64,000 nt of DNA, from positions 234,982-298,981 of the forward strand of contig NZ_SLVV01000003.1 of assembly GCF_004340465.1 (NCBI RefSeq), written 5' to 3'. Origin of the DNA: Mesobacillus foraminis (GTDB lineage Bacteria; Bacillota; Bacilli; Bacillales; Cytobacillaceae). Positions 35,245 to 44,363 of this stretch are shown here, in pieces (positions within the stretch are counted from its first letter, which is position 1; the number at the start of each line of letters is the position of its first letter). Both the position numbers and the translations under genes were made by a program. The notes beneath the pieces were generated by a model. That model had not been told where the DNA came from, did not search any database, and saw only the letters and a list, made by a program, of their open reading frames with translations.

Positions 35245-37434
35245 TTGTATTTTAAAAGAATACTAGCGGTGATTGTTTCAGTGCTTTTATTTGTCTCCAT
35301 GACCGGAATTCATACAGCAGAGGCAAGTACTGAAACCATTTCCGTAAAGTTGAGCAACTACATTGGGAAGAAAACGGAACTAAGTTTTTCGATAGTTGGC
35401 GAACATAGTATTAAGGAAGATTTAAAAAATGAAGTGACCCTCGAGGATAATAAGAAATATAAGATAAAAGCTGTAAATGGCAAACTCACTCTTTACCGGT
35501 CAGACGGCACTAAACTAAAGGAGTTTGACACATCCATCACCGTAGAAGCAAAGGTGTATTCTACCGCTAGTATTCATACAATCTATGGAAACGAAACGAG
35601 AAAATATCTTGGAGACGTAAGCTATGCAGTGGAGGATGCCAAATATGTGCGTCCAACCAACAGGAATATCCCTTTCGAGGATTATCTAAAAAGCGTGGTC
35701 CCTCACGAGATGCCTGCATCCTGGGATCTGGAAGCCCTAAAGGCACAGGCTGTAACAGCAAGGACCTATTCCATTCATAAACAGGGAAAAACAGTAGATG
35801 ATACGCAGGCCTTCCAGGTATACGGCGGCTATGACTGGCACCCGAATTCGACCAAAGCGTTAGAGGAAACAAAGGGCCAGATCCTGAAGTATAACGGATA
35901 CAGTATCGGGTTGAATGCTGTCTACTCTTCCAGCAACGGCGGATATACAGAAGCAGCGTCGAACCTGTGGGGCAACGCGGTTGCCTACCTGCCTGCAAAA
36001 AGAGATACAAGTGATCCTGTCCATACTTGGACGGTCTCCTATAACAAGGACCAAATCAATACTAGAAAGCTGGATTTAGCCAAGCCGTCGAGCTGGTGGG
36101 CAACTACAGCAGAGAGCACACCATCCGTGACTAATGGAATTAAAACCTGCCTTTATAAACAGACTGGCTACGAAAATACAGAAATCAAGATTACCCGTAT
36201 CGCTGATATTGCCTTTACAGATAAAAATAGCAGCGGTAGAAGCCAAAATGCCACTTTTACCGTTGAATTCTTTGTGAAGGACAAGGCGACCAATACTTTC
36301 CGAATGGAAAACGGAAAGATTAAAACCTTTTCTGTTACTGGGAAAATCACAGCCAATGCCATGAGGACTCTCCTGGGCACGAGCAATATGAAAAGTACGC
36401 TTGTCACTGGCAATGAAATCATCGAGCATCCGCGGCTGGGTGGGAATGACCGGTTTGATGTTGCGATAAATGTCTCTAAAGAAGGCTGGTCAACTGCATC
36501 AACAGTTGTTTTGGCAAACTGGGAAGCTTTTGGGGATGCACTCGCAGCTACACCTTTGGCTTATAAATACAACGCGCCTATGCTTCTAACAAAGCCTGCA
36601 AGCTTAACTCCCCGGACAAAAGAGGAAATTAAGAGGCTAAACGCTAAAAATGTCATTATTGTTGGGGGACCAATCTCTGTTTCAGAGAATATTGTAAGTG
36701 AATTAAAGAACATGGGGATTTCGGTGGAGCGTATAACAGGGAACAGCCGTATGGAAGTGGCGAATAATATCGCTGAGGAATTGGGGACTAGCAGCAAGGT
36801 TGTCATTGCAGACGGCTTTAACTTCCCGGATGCATTGTCCATTGCTCCATATGCAGCAAGGAACGGGTACCCCATCTTATTGACGAACAATAAGCATTTA
36901 CTGGAATCGTCAACACAGAACCTCATTAAGAGCAGAAATGTCCAGGAAACCATTATATCTGGCGGACCATTAAGTGTATCGGACAAGGTGTATAATAGTG
37001 TTCCTGGTCCAAGACGATTTGGCGGAAACAGCCGCTATGAGGTTTCGGCGAATATAGCGAATGCTTATTTTTCAAACAGCACCAATGCTTTTCTAACCAG
37101 AGGATCGATTTTTGCTGATGCCTTGACAGGATCAGTCTTAGCAGCTAAGAAAAACGCTCCAATTCTATTGATTGAACCTGAAAAGCTTACGTGGCCAATC
37201 GAAGACTCAATTGAAGCAAACGGATTTGATCAGTTTACCATTTTAGGGGGGCCAATCTCTGTTAGCGAAAAAATTGCGTTAAGTCTGCCTAATCTTTCTG
37301 TTAAGCTTTCAGGCGCCGGATACGGCCATGGTGTTGGCATGAGTCAGTACGGTGCAAGCCAAATGGCGAAAGACGGAAAGAACTATAAAGACATTTTGAG
37401 TTTCTACTATCCAGGAACATCTCTATCAAATTAG
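35245..37434 (+). CDS. SpoIID/LytB protein with three CWB2 repeats inserted in the domain
   Basis: A secreted wall protein of 729 residues. It has a signal peptide (about 1-28) and a SpoIID/LytB domain that starts at about 32 (LSNYIGKKTE) and runs to MRTLLGTSNMKSTLVTG (about 375-390), with FEDYLKSVVPHEMPASW and ALKAQAVTARTYS. Three CWB2 repeats follow (about 393-684, LGGNDRFDVAINVSKEGW, SVERITGNSRMEVANNIAE, PRRFGGNSRYEVSANIA). Then the last SpoIID part SGAGYGHGVGMSQYGA (about 689-704) ends the protein. In the paralogue at 21943 that motif follows the first part directly, so CWB2 lies inside the SpoIID domain here. CWB2 binds wall polymers. The TTG at 35245 follows GGGAGGAATTAG. Confidence 0.9.
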   Translation: MYFKRILAVIVSVLLFVSMTGIHTAEASTETISVKLSNYIGKKTELSFSIVGEHSIKEDLKNEVTLEDNKKYKIKAVNGKLTLYRSDGTKLKEFDTSITVEAKVYSTASIHTIYGNETRKYLGDVSYAVEDAKYVRPTNRNIPFEDYLKSVVPHEMPASWDLEALKAQAVTARTYSIHKQGKTVDDTQAFQVYGGYDWHPNSTKALEETKGQILKYNGYSIGLNAVYSSSNGGYTEAASNLWGNAVAYLPAKRDTSDPVHTWTVSYNKDQINTRKLDLAKPSSWWATTAESTPSVTNGIKTCLYKQTGYENTEIKITRIADIAFTDKNSSGRSQNATFTVEFFVKDKATNTFRMENGKIKTFSVTGKITANAMRTLLGTSNMKSTLVTGNEIIEHPRLGGNDRFDVAINVSKEGWSTASTVVLANWEAFGDALAATPLAYKYNAPMLLTKPASLTPRTKEEIKRLNAKNVIIVGGPISVSENIVSELKNMGISVERITGNSRMEVANNIAEELGTSSKVVIADGFNFPDALSIAPYAARNGYPILLTNNKHLLESSTQNLIKSRNVQETIISGGPLSVSDKVYNSVPGPRRFGGNSRYEVSANIANAYFSNSTNAFLTRGSIFADALTGSVLAAKKNAPILLIEPEKLTWPIEDSIEANGFDQFTILGGPISVSEKIALSLPNLSVKLSGAGYGHGVGMSQYGASQMAKDGKNYKDILSFYYPGTSLSN

Positions 37435-37440
37435 TAAACT

Positions 37441-37488
37441 AAAAAGGATGACACCGATTATGGTGGAGAGGAGTCATCCTTTTTTATT
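37441..37488 (+). terminator. Terminator of the SpoIID/CWB2 gene
   Basis: AAAAAGGATGAC and GTCATCCTTTTT pair across about 20 bases, ending in a T-run, directly after the stop at 37434. Confidence 0.88.
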
Positions 37489-37646
37489 CCCTTTTTGCCA
37501 GACGATTAAACCTCTATTTGAAAAAAACTTTTGTAAATTTGCCATGGGTAATAGCTGGATGAACGAAATACGGATTTTCAAATCTAAACCGTTCGTTATC
37601 AAAGCTACTAAATCTGCTTAGCAAGTCATCATGGGAGGCTTTTATA

Positions 37647-39137
37647 ATGAAAAAAAACCTTGTTGCCTGTGCCTTTGTTCTCTTTTTATCTGCTCTCGTC
37701 TCTTTTCAGGTTTCCGCAGCTAGTACAACAAGGCTGGGTGGACAGGATCGGTTTGATGTTGCTGTTAATGTTTCGAAAAACGGGTGGTCAAGCTCAACGA
37801 CAGTGGTTCTGGCTAACTGGGATGCTTATGGAGATACCTTGGCCGCAACACCTTTAGCTTACAAATATAATGCGCCTATTCTTTTGACAAAGCCAGCCTC
37901 TATAACTCCCAGGACGAAAGAGGAAATCAAGCGGCTGCGTGCCAAAAATGTCATTATTGTCGGTGGCCCGATCAGTGTTTCTGAAAACATCGTAAAAGAA
38001 CTGAAAAACATGGGGATTTCGGTCAAAAGGATTTCGGGTAACAGCCGTATGGAAGTGGCAAATAATATCGCTAAGGCAATGGGTAAAAAAAGCAAAGTGG
38101 TAATAGCGGACGGCTTCAATTTTCCTGATGCATTATCCATTGCTCCATACGCAGCCAGAAACGGGTATCCTATCCTGCTTACCAACAACAAACATTTACT
38201 GGAGAATTCAACTCAAAGCCTGATAAATAGCTGGGCCATCAGTCAGACCATTATATCGGGAGGACCATTAAGTGTTTCCAATACCGTCTATAAAAATGTT
38301 CCTAATCCAAGGAGATTCGGGGGCAACAGCCGATACGAGGTATCAGCGAATATTGCAAAAGCTTATTATTCGTCTGCCTCAACAGCATTTGTTACAAAAG
38401 GTTCTATTTTCGCCGATGCTCTGACAGGAACTGTGCTTGCGGCAAAGAAGAACGCCCCAATGTTATTGATAGAGCCAAATAGCTTGCCTGCTTCGATTAA
38501 AAACACCATTATCAATATTGGTTTTGACCGATTCATGATCTTGGGCGGACCGATTTCCGTTACCGACAGCATTAAAAACAAACTGGACAACGAGATTGTC
38601 GGGGCAACGATTATGCTTGACCCTGGTCACGGTGGAACAGATCCGGGCGCTTCCGGGAACGGGCTGGTAGAAAAAGAAATCGTAATGGATATTGCCAAAA
38701 GGGTGAATTCAAAGCTTAATAGTTCCCTGGCGAAGGTCGTGATGACCAGATCTACCGACAAATACATTTCGCTGGACCAGCGGGTTAAAGAGGCTGAAAA
38801 GGCCGATGCAGATACTTTTGTGAGCATTCATGTGAACTCATTTGCTTCAAGTGCAGCTAACGGAACAGAAACCTGGTACAGCGCAAGATATGCTTCTTCA
38901 GAGAGCAAGGAGCTTGCAGAAGAAATTCAGAAAGAATTGGTCAAAGCCCTTGGAACAAACGACAGGGGAGTGAAAGAAGGCGGATTCTATGTGATTAAAA
39001 ATACCACGATGCCAAGTGTGCTGGTCGAAATCGCCTTTATCAGCAATTCCTCTGATGCCAGCAAGCTTGCGAGCAATACGTACAGACAGAAAACAGCCGA
39101 TGCGATTTATAAAGGGATTATGAATTTCTATAACTAA
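37647..39137 (+). CDS. N-acetylmuramoyl-L-alanine amidase with three CWB2 repeats (LytC-like)
   Basis: A secreted autolysin of 496 residues. It has a signal peptide (about 1-25, ending QVSAAS), three CWB2 repeats (about 27-315, LGGQDRFDVAVNVSKNGW, GNSRMEVANNIA, FGGNSRYEVSANIA), and an amidase_3 domain (about 320-495). The zinc and catalytic residues lie in LDPGHGGTDPG, VEKEIVMDIA, SIHVNSF and VLVEIAFISN. The order is that of B. subtilis LytC. The CWB2 part is nearly the same as in the upstream gene (for example AKNVIIVGGPISVSENIV in both). The ATG follows ATGGGAGGC. It has its own terminator on both sides, so it is monocistronic. Confidence 0.94.
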   Translation: MKKNLVACAFVLFLSALVSFQVSAASTTRLGGQDRFDVAVNVSKNGWSSSTTVVLANWDAYGDTLAATPLAYKYNAPILLTKPASITPRTKEEIKRLRAKNVIIVGGPISVSENIVKELKNMGISVKRISGNSRMEVANNIAKAMGKKSKVVIADGFNFPDALSIAPYAARNGYPILLTNNKHLLENSTQSLINSWAISQTIISGGPLSVSNTVYKNVPNPRRFGGNSRYEVSANIAKAYYSSASTAFVTKGSIFADALTGTVLAAKKNAPMLLIEPNSLPASIKNTIINIGFDRFMILGGPISVTDSIKNKLDNEIVGATIMLDPGHGGTDPGASGNGLVEKEIVMDIAKRVNSKLNSSLAKVVMTRSTDKYISLDQRVKEAEKADADTFVSIHVNSFASSAANGTETWYSARYASSESKELAEEIQKELVKALGTNDRGVKEGGFYVIKNTTMPSVLVEIAFISNSSDASKLASNTYRQKTADAIYKGIMNFYN

Positions 39138-39155
39138 CTCGACTTTCTTCATAGA

Positions 39156-39194
39156 ACAGTAGGCTTTCCCGCCAAGGAAGCCTATTTTTTTTGA
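39156..39194 (+). terminator. Terminator of the CWB2-amidase gene
   Basis: AGTAGGCTTTCC and AAGGAAGCCTA pair around CGCC and are followed by a T8 run. Confidence 0.9.
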
Positions 39195-39377
39195 ATATTA
39201 TTTGTGACAACAGAGCTGGGATTGTAACCATGCCGTAACTTGATAATGAAAATGAAAACGTGTATATTGAATTATGTATTTTGCTCTCAATCTTTGACAA
39301 TTTACATCATAATTTTACAAGTGTTATAAATAATAGAAGAAATGCATATTGAGGATAGCAGAAAAGGAGTGGTATTG

Positions 39378-40091
39378 GTGATTTACGCTGAGATACTTGC
39401 CGGAGGGAAAGGGACGAGGATGGGTAATATAAATATGCCTAAACAGTTCCTGACGCTGAACAATCGGCCAATCATTATTCATACAATTGAAAAGTTCCTC
39501 TTAAATGACCGTTTTGATAAAATCATCATCGTTTCTCCGCGCGATTGGATCAACCATACAAAGGATATCATTAAAAAACATATCGGGGGAATCGACCGCA
39601 TTGTGGTTGTCGAAGGCGGAAAGGACCGCAACGAGTCCATTATGAGCGGCATTAAATATATTGAGAAGAATTTTGGGCTAAATGATGATGATGTTATCAT
39701 AACCCATGATTCCGTTCGTCCATTCTTGACACATCGGATTATCGAAGAGAATATTGATGCTGCAATTGAGTACGGCGCCGTTGATACTGTAATAGAAGCG
39801 ATTGATACAATCATTCAGTCGGAGGACGGCGACGTCATCTCCGATATTCCTGTCCGTGATACCATGTTCCAGGGCCAGACGCCTCAAAGTTTCAATATAA
39901 AGAAATTGGTGAACTACTACAATTCCTTAACGGATGACCAAAAAGTCGTTTTGACAGATGCGGCAAAGATTTGTGCACTTCATGGCGACAAGGTCAAATT
40001 AGTTAAAGGCGAAGTATTCAATATCAAAGTAACAACTCCATACGATTTGAAAGTAGCTAATGCTATCATACAGGAGCGGATCTCAAGATGA
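39378..40091 (+). CDS. tarI: D-ribitol-5-phosphate cytidylyltransferase (TarI; IspD family)
   Basis: Makes CDP-ribitol from ribitol-5-phosphate and CTP for wall teichoic acid. The 237-residue protein has the nucleotidyltransferase start [13 protein letters not shown] (Gly-rich loop, residues about 3-15), [32 protein letters not shown], and THDSVRPF (Asp for metal). IspD shares the fold; the neighbouring tarJ and the [10 protein letters not shown] start favour TarI. GTG 39378 is chosen because GGAG lies 8 bases before and TarI proteins start there; the frame is open upstream to 39342. Its stop overlaps the tarJ start (ATGA). Confidence 0.9.
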   Translation: MIYAEILAGGKGTRMGNINMPKQFLTLNNRPIIIHTIEKFLLNDRFDKIIIVSPRDWINHTKDIIKKHIGGIDRIVVVEGGKDRNESIMSGIKYIEKNFGLNDDDVIITHDSVRPFLTHRIIEENIDAAIEYGAVDTVIEAIDTIIQSEDGDVISDIPVRDTMFQGQTPQSFNIKKLVNYYNSLTDDQKVVLTDAAKICALHGDKVKLVKGEVFNIKVTTPYDLKVANAIIQERISR

Positions 40092-41113
40092 TCAATCAAG
40101 TATATCGGTTAGTTTCTCCCCGGCAATTTGAAGTAACATATAAGGACCGTTCTCTTCAATCCGATTATATTGTTGTACGTCCAACGCATCTCTCAATCTG
40201 TGCGGCTGACCAGCGCTATTATACCGGAACGCGCGGAAAAGAGGCGATGGCTAAGAAGCTTCCCATGGCGTTGATTCATGAAGGGATTGGAAAGGTCGTT
40301 TATGATCCCAAGGGCGAAGTTAAGGTTGGAACACGTGTTGTCATGGTTCCGAATACACCCACTGAAACGGATGAGATTATTGCCGAAAACTATTTAAGGA
40401 CCAGTAAATTCCGTTCCAGCGGATATGATGGTTTTATGCAGGATTATGTCTTTTTGAACCGCGACCGGATTGTAGAGCTGCCGGAAGAACTAAATCCATC
40501 CGTATTGGCTTTTACGGAGCTTATCACCATTGCCATGCATTCCATTGTCCGTTTTGAGGACAGGGCCCACAGACGTCGCAGAGTTTTCGGTGTTTGGGGG
40601 GACGGCAATCTTGGCTACATCACTACCCTGATATTGAAGAGACGGTATAAGGACAGCAAGGTGATCATCTTCGGTAAAAACCAGTACAAGCTTGATCATT
40701 TTTCTTTTGTTGATGAAGCTTATACGATTGACGAAATTCCGGATGACCTTTTGATCGACCATGCATTTGAAGCGGTAGGAGGAAAAGGGAGCCAGTATGC
40801 AATTGACCAGATGATTGACCACCTGCATCCTGAAGGCTCCATTTCTCTCATGGGTGTCTCTGAATATCCAGTTGAAGTGAACACAAGAATGATTCTGGAA
40901 AAAGGAATTACCTTAATCGGCAGCAGCCGCAGCGGCCGTTCCGATTTTGTCAACACTGTGGAGTTTATGAAAGAGCATCCTGATTTTGTTGAATATATGG
41001 GGCTTCTTGTAGGCGAGATGCAGGAAGTAAGGACAATCCAGGACATCGTTGAAGCATTTGAAAAGGATCTAACCTCATCATGGGGCAAGACTGTGATGGA
41101 GTGGAAAATATAA
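40088..41113 (+). CDS. tarJ: Ribulose-5-phosphate reductase (TarJ; zinc alcohol dehydrogenase type)
   Basis: Reduces D-ribulose-5-phosphate to D-ribitol-5-phosphate with NADPH, feeding TarI. The 341-residue medium-chain dehydrogenase shows [13 protein letters not shown] (Cys zinc ligand, about 38), [11 protein letters not shown] (His-Glu pair, about 65), the nucleotide motif [11 protein letters not shown] (about 175-185) and [10 protein letters not shown]. The family in teichoic acid clusters is TarJ. The start ATG overlaps the tarI stop by 4 bases, so the two are translated together, as in S. aureus tarIJ. Confidence 0.93.
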   Translation: MINQVYRLVSPRQFEVTYKDRSLQSDYIVVRPTHLSICAADQRYYTGTRGKEAMAKKLPMALIHEGIGKVVYDPKGEVKVGTRVVMVPNTPTETDEIIAENYLRTSKFRSSGYDGFMQDYVFLNRDRIVELPEELNPSVLAFTELITIAMHSIVRFEDRAHRRRRVFGVWGDGNLGYITTLILKRRYKDSKVIIFGKNQYKLDHFSFVDEAYTIDEIPDDLLIDHAFEAVGGKGSQYAIDQMIDHLHPEGSISLMGVSEYPVEVNTRMILEKGITLIGSSRSGRSDFVNTVEFMKEHPDFVEYMGLLVGEMQEVRTIQDIVEAFEKDLTSSWGKTVMEWKI

Positions 41114-41153
41114 TCCAGGCAAGGACGGGCATGGGAAAGGCAGGATTCTACCG

Positions 41154-42329
41154 GTGAATGTAAAATTAATTCCTACATTAATGGTGAAGTATTTAATCCG
41201 AACAGTCTTTTTCATGTCTTGTCTTTTATTTCCTGTCAATCAAAAAAAGGTGACCTTTGCTTCCTACCGGTCCGGAAAGCTTGAAGGGAACCTGCTGTAT
41301 ATCCATGAAGAATTCCGCCGCAGGGATGAGGGCCACCAGTATCATTTTCTTTTTAAGAAATATCAAGGTTCTCTGATGGGGAAATTGAATTATGTGATGC
41401 ACATGCTTCAGGCAAGCCATGCTGTCGCAACGTCCCGGTATTTTATCATTGATGATTTTTATTTTCCTGTTTATGCGATAAAGCCCCGGAAAGGCACTGA
41501 TATTGTCCAGCTCTGGCATGCTGCTGGAGCGTTTAAAAAGTTTGGATACAGCACCATTGGGAAATCCTTTGGTCCGAGCAGAGAGTACTTAAAACATATT
41601 AAGGTCCACTCGAACTATACAAGGGTGTATGTTAGCTCCGGGAATATTATCCCGCATTATGCAGAGGCTTTTGATATGCCGGAGGAGAACATCTACCCAC
41701 TTGGGCTGCCCCGGACTGATTTCTTTTTTAAAGAGGAAGCAAAAGAATCGATTCGCAGGGAATTCAATATAAAATTTCCTGAATTTAAAAATAAAAAATT
41801 AGTCCTCTATGCCCCTACTTTTAGAGGAAGCAGCCATTCTCAGGGGAAATTCACATCTCCAATCGACATCCCGCTGCTAAAAAAGATGGCTGGCGAAGAG
41901 TTTGCTCTCCTCATCCATCTTCACCCTTATATGAGGTCAGGGCTGAAGATAGACAATGAAGACCGTGAGTTTGCTTGTCATATAGAAGGGCAATTTACGA
42001 TTGAAGAATTGCTTACAGTAACAGATGTACTGATAACTGATTATTCATCCATTATTTTTGATTACAGTTTATTAGGCAGGCCCATCGTATTTTTTGCCGC
42101 TGATTTGGAAGATTATATTAAAGAACGGGATTTTTATTTTGATTATAAAAGCTTTATACCTGGTCCTTTGATGACGGAAACTCATTCACTGGCAAGATGG
42201 CTAGTAAAGGGGAATTATGATATGAAGAAAGTCTCGGATTTTAGAAATTTCTTTTTTGACTACCAAGATGGCAGGGCAAGTGAAAGAATCGTCACCCATT
42301 TACTAAATAAAGAGCCTAAACAACATTGA
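41154..42329 (+). CDS. TagF/TarF-family polyol-phosphate transferase (short form)
   Basis: A 391-residue enzyme of the CDP-glycerol:glycerophosphotransferase family without the N-terminal beta domain; the length fits primases (TarB/TarF). It has a hydrophobic N-terminal segment (about 10-27) and then VTFASYRSGKLEGN. Catalytic motifs are QLWHAAGAFKKFGYS (His about 121), GLPRTDFFF, YAPTFRGSS, HLHPYMRSG (second His) and VLITDYSSIIFDYSLLGRP. GTG 41154 is the only reasonable start before the conserved part, with a weak ribosome site (GCAGGATT). It directly follows tarIJ and probably adds the first glycerol- or ribitol-phosphate units to the linkage disaccharide. Confidence 0.87.
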   Translation: MNVKLIPTLMVKYLIRTVFFMSCLLFPVNQKKVTFASYRSGKLEGNLLYIHEEFRRRDEGHQYHFLFKKYQGSLMGKLNYVMHMLQASHAVATSRYFIIDDFYFPVYAIKPRKGTDIVQLWHAAGAFKKFGYSTIGKSFGPSREYLKHIKVHSNYTRVYVSSGNIIPHYAEAFDMPEENIYPLGLPRTDFFFKEEAKESIRREFNIKFPEFKNKKLVLYAPTFRGSSHSQGKFTSPIDIPLLKKMAGEEFALLIHLHPYMRSGLKIDNEDREFACHIEGQFTIEELLTVTDVLITDYSSIIFDYSLLGRPIVFFAADLEDYIKERDFYFDYKSFIPGPLMTETHSLARWLVKGNYDMKKVSDFRNFFFDYQDGRASERIVTHLLNKEPKQH

Positions 42330-42416
42330 TAAACAGCTTCAGGGGATTAAGATAATCCCCTATTTGTGATTAACTGCCACCTTAAAATAGATATCTTTGG
42401 AGATAGGAGTAAAGTA

Positions 42417-44318
42417 ATGGTTTCTCGACTGAAAAGGAAAATTAAAAAAGTTTTAATAAAAACACCACCCCCGGCAGCGATAGCCAATAATTATGGAAGT
42501 GAGCTAGGGGCAGATCGCCCGATCGTCATTGATGATCATCGTATCATTATTAATAAGGAAAACTTGGGGGAGTCCTTGCCTGTCATTAATGAACTGGCAG
42601 GCCAGGATGAGAACTTAATTCCTAAGCGAAGGGTCACGATGCTCGACTGGAACGGCCCGATCATGAAAATAAAGGGATATTACTATTTGGAAGATATCCC
42701 GATGCGGGATGAGGATCTCGTAAAGAAAAGACTTGTTCTTATCGATAAAGCAGGCAAAAAATTAATCATTACCTTGCAGGATATTCCTGTTTCAGACCTG
42801 AACCTAAAAGAGGAAGTCGATTCATTTTACCAATGGTCCGGGTTTGAAGGCACCATAAATTTTGCCACAATCGATACAAATAATCGACCTCTTCCGGATT
42901 CTGAATACAAAGTCTATATTGAAGCGGAAGTACAGGTGCCAGGTGATAAAAGATACAAAAAAATCTTCACACTGGGAAATATTACGCCTTTCTTGAATAA
43001 AGGCTTCCATACTGCAAAAATGGAGTACTTCACTGCGAAAAGGGAAATGAAGTTCAACCTGCTTGCAACCTATGACCAGCCTGTAAAAACCCTGAAAATC
43101 GTTTCTTCAAAATTAAAGGATTTTGACCCGAGAGAGATGGCTCTTGACGCTGATGACCATAGGAGAGGCCTGTTTTACCGTTTCTTTAATTCAACCGGCT
43201 TCAGGCTTTTATACAAAATGTACTGCCTGCTGCCAATAAAGGAAAATAAAATCCTGTTTGCTTCAGACAGCAGAACCGAGATGAACGGGAACTTCCAGTT
43301 TGTCTACGAAGAAATGCTCAATCGTGAACTGGATCTTGATTATCACTTTATGCTGAAAAGCGGTGTGGGAGAAAAGAAGACTTTAAAAGAAATCAGGGAA
43401 CTTGCCTATCACCTGGCTACATCCAAGTTTATCGTCCTTGATGATTTCTATCCGATGGTCTACCCATTGAAAATCCGTCAAAATGCGGAGCTGATTCAGC
43501 TGTGGCATGCGGTAGGTGCGTTTAAAACCTTTGGCTTCAGCCGTATAGGGCGGCCAGGAGGCCCGTCGCCGACGTCCAAGAACCATCGGAATTATACAAA
43601 GGCGATTGTCAGCTCCAAACATGTTGCAAAATATTACGCTGAAGGCTTTGGAATTGATGAAGAAAAAGTAGTGCCGACGGGCATTCCCCGGACTGATATT
43701 TTCTTCGATGAAGATTATAAGAGAGAAGTTCAGGAGCGTCTTTATCAAGAATTTCCATTTCTTCGCGGGAAGAAGGTTATAACTTTTGCTCCAACGTTCC
43801 GCGGCAATGGGCAGCAATCGGCCCATTATCCAATGGAAGTACTCGATTTGGATAAGCTTTACAGCGAACTGAAGGATGAGTATGTATTCTTATTCAAAAT
43901 CCATCCTTTTGTAAAGAATGACTTCAATATTCCATATCAATACAAGGATTTCTTCTATGATTTCTCATCTTATCGGGAAATAAACGATTTGCTGTTTGTC
44001 ACAGATATCCTGATTACCGACTATTCCTCTGTGTGCTTTGAATATGCACTTCTGAACAAACCAATGATATTTTTTGCCTATGATGTTGAGGAATATGTAC
44101 AAAAGCGTGATTTTTACTATGAATATACATCCTTTATTCCTGGACCGCTCGCTCGTTCTACCGATGATATTATCGAAACTATCGACCGCGGGGCGTTTGA
44201 GATGGAAAAGATTCAGCCGTTTATTGAGTACTTCTTTGATCATCATGATGGAAAATCAAGCAAGCGGGTAGTAGATCGGCTGATTTTAGGCCAAACGGAA
44301 GAAAATGAAGATCATTAA
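42417..44318 (+). CDS. TarL-like polyol-phosphate polymerase (long form)
   Basis: A 633-residue polymerase of the TagF/TarL family, probably making the main poly(polyol-phosphate) chain at the inner membrane face. The N-terminus is basic and membrane-binding (SRLKRKIKKVLIKTP). A beta-rich domain follows (about 70-220, LDWNGPIMKIKGYYYLEDIP). The catalytic part has QLWHAVGAFKTFGFS (His about 362), GIPRTDIFFDE, FAPTFRGNG, KIHPFVKND (second His with Pro intact) and ILITDYSSVCFEYALLNKP. ATG 42417 is chosen because AGGAG lies 7 bases before it; the frame is open further upstream without a site. Its placement in the tarIJ operon favours CDP-ribitol as donor. Confidence 0.9.
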   Translation: MVSRLKRKIKKVLIKTPPPAAIANNYGSELGADRPIVIDDHRIIINKENLGESLPVINELAGQDENLIPKRRVTMLDWNGPIMKIKGYYYLEDIPMRDEDLVKKRLVLIDKAGKKLIITLQDIPVSDLNLKEEVDSFYQWSGFEGTINFATIDTNNRPLPDSEYKVYIEAEVQVPGDKRYKKIFTLGNITPFLNKGFHTAKMEYFTAKREMKFNLLATYDQPVKTLKIVSSKLKDFDPREMALDADDHRRGLFYRFFNSTGFRLLYKMYCLLPIKENKILFASDSRTEMNGNFQFVYEEMLNRELDLDYHFMLKSGVGEKKTLKEIRELAYHLATSKFIVLDDFYPMVYPLKIRQNAELIQLWHAVGAFKTFGFSRIGRPGGPSPTSKNHRNYTKAIVSSKHVAKYYAEGFGIDEEKVVPTGIPRTDIFFDEDYKREVQERLYQEFPFLRGKKVITFAPTFRGNGQQSAHYPMEVLDLDKLYSELKDEYVFLFKIHPFVKNDFNIPYQYKDFFYDFSSYREINDLLFVTDILITDYSSVCFEYALLNKPMIFFAYDVEEYVQKRDFYYEYTSFIPGPLARSTDDIIETIDRGAFEMEKIQPFIEYFFDHHDGKSSKRVVDRLILGQTEENEDH

Positions 44319-44363
44319 TGCTAAAGAATCCTCCAAAGAGCAATGGAAAGGGAGGGTTGCTGC

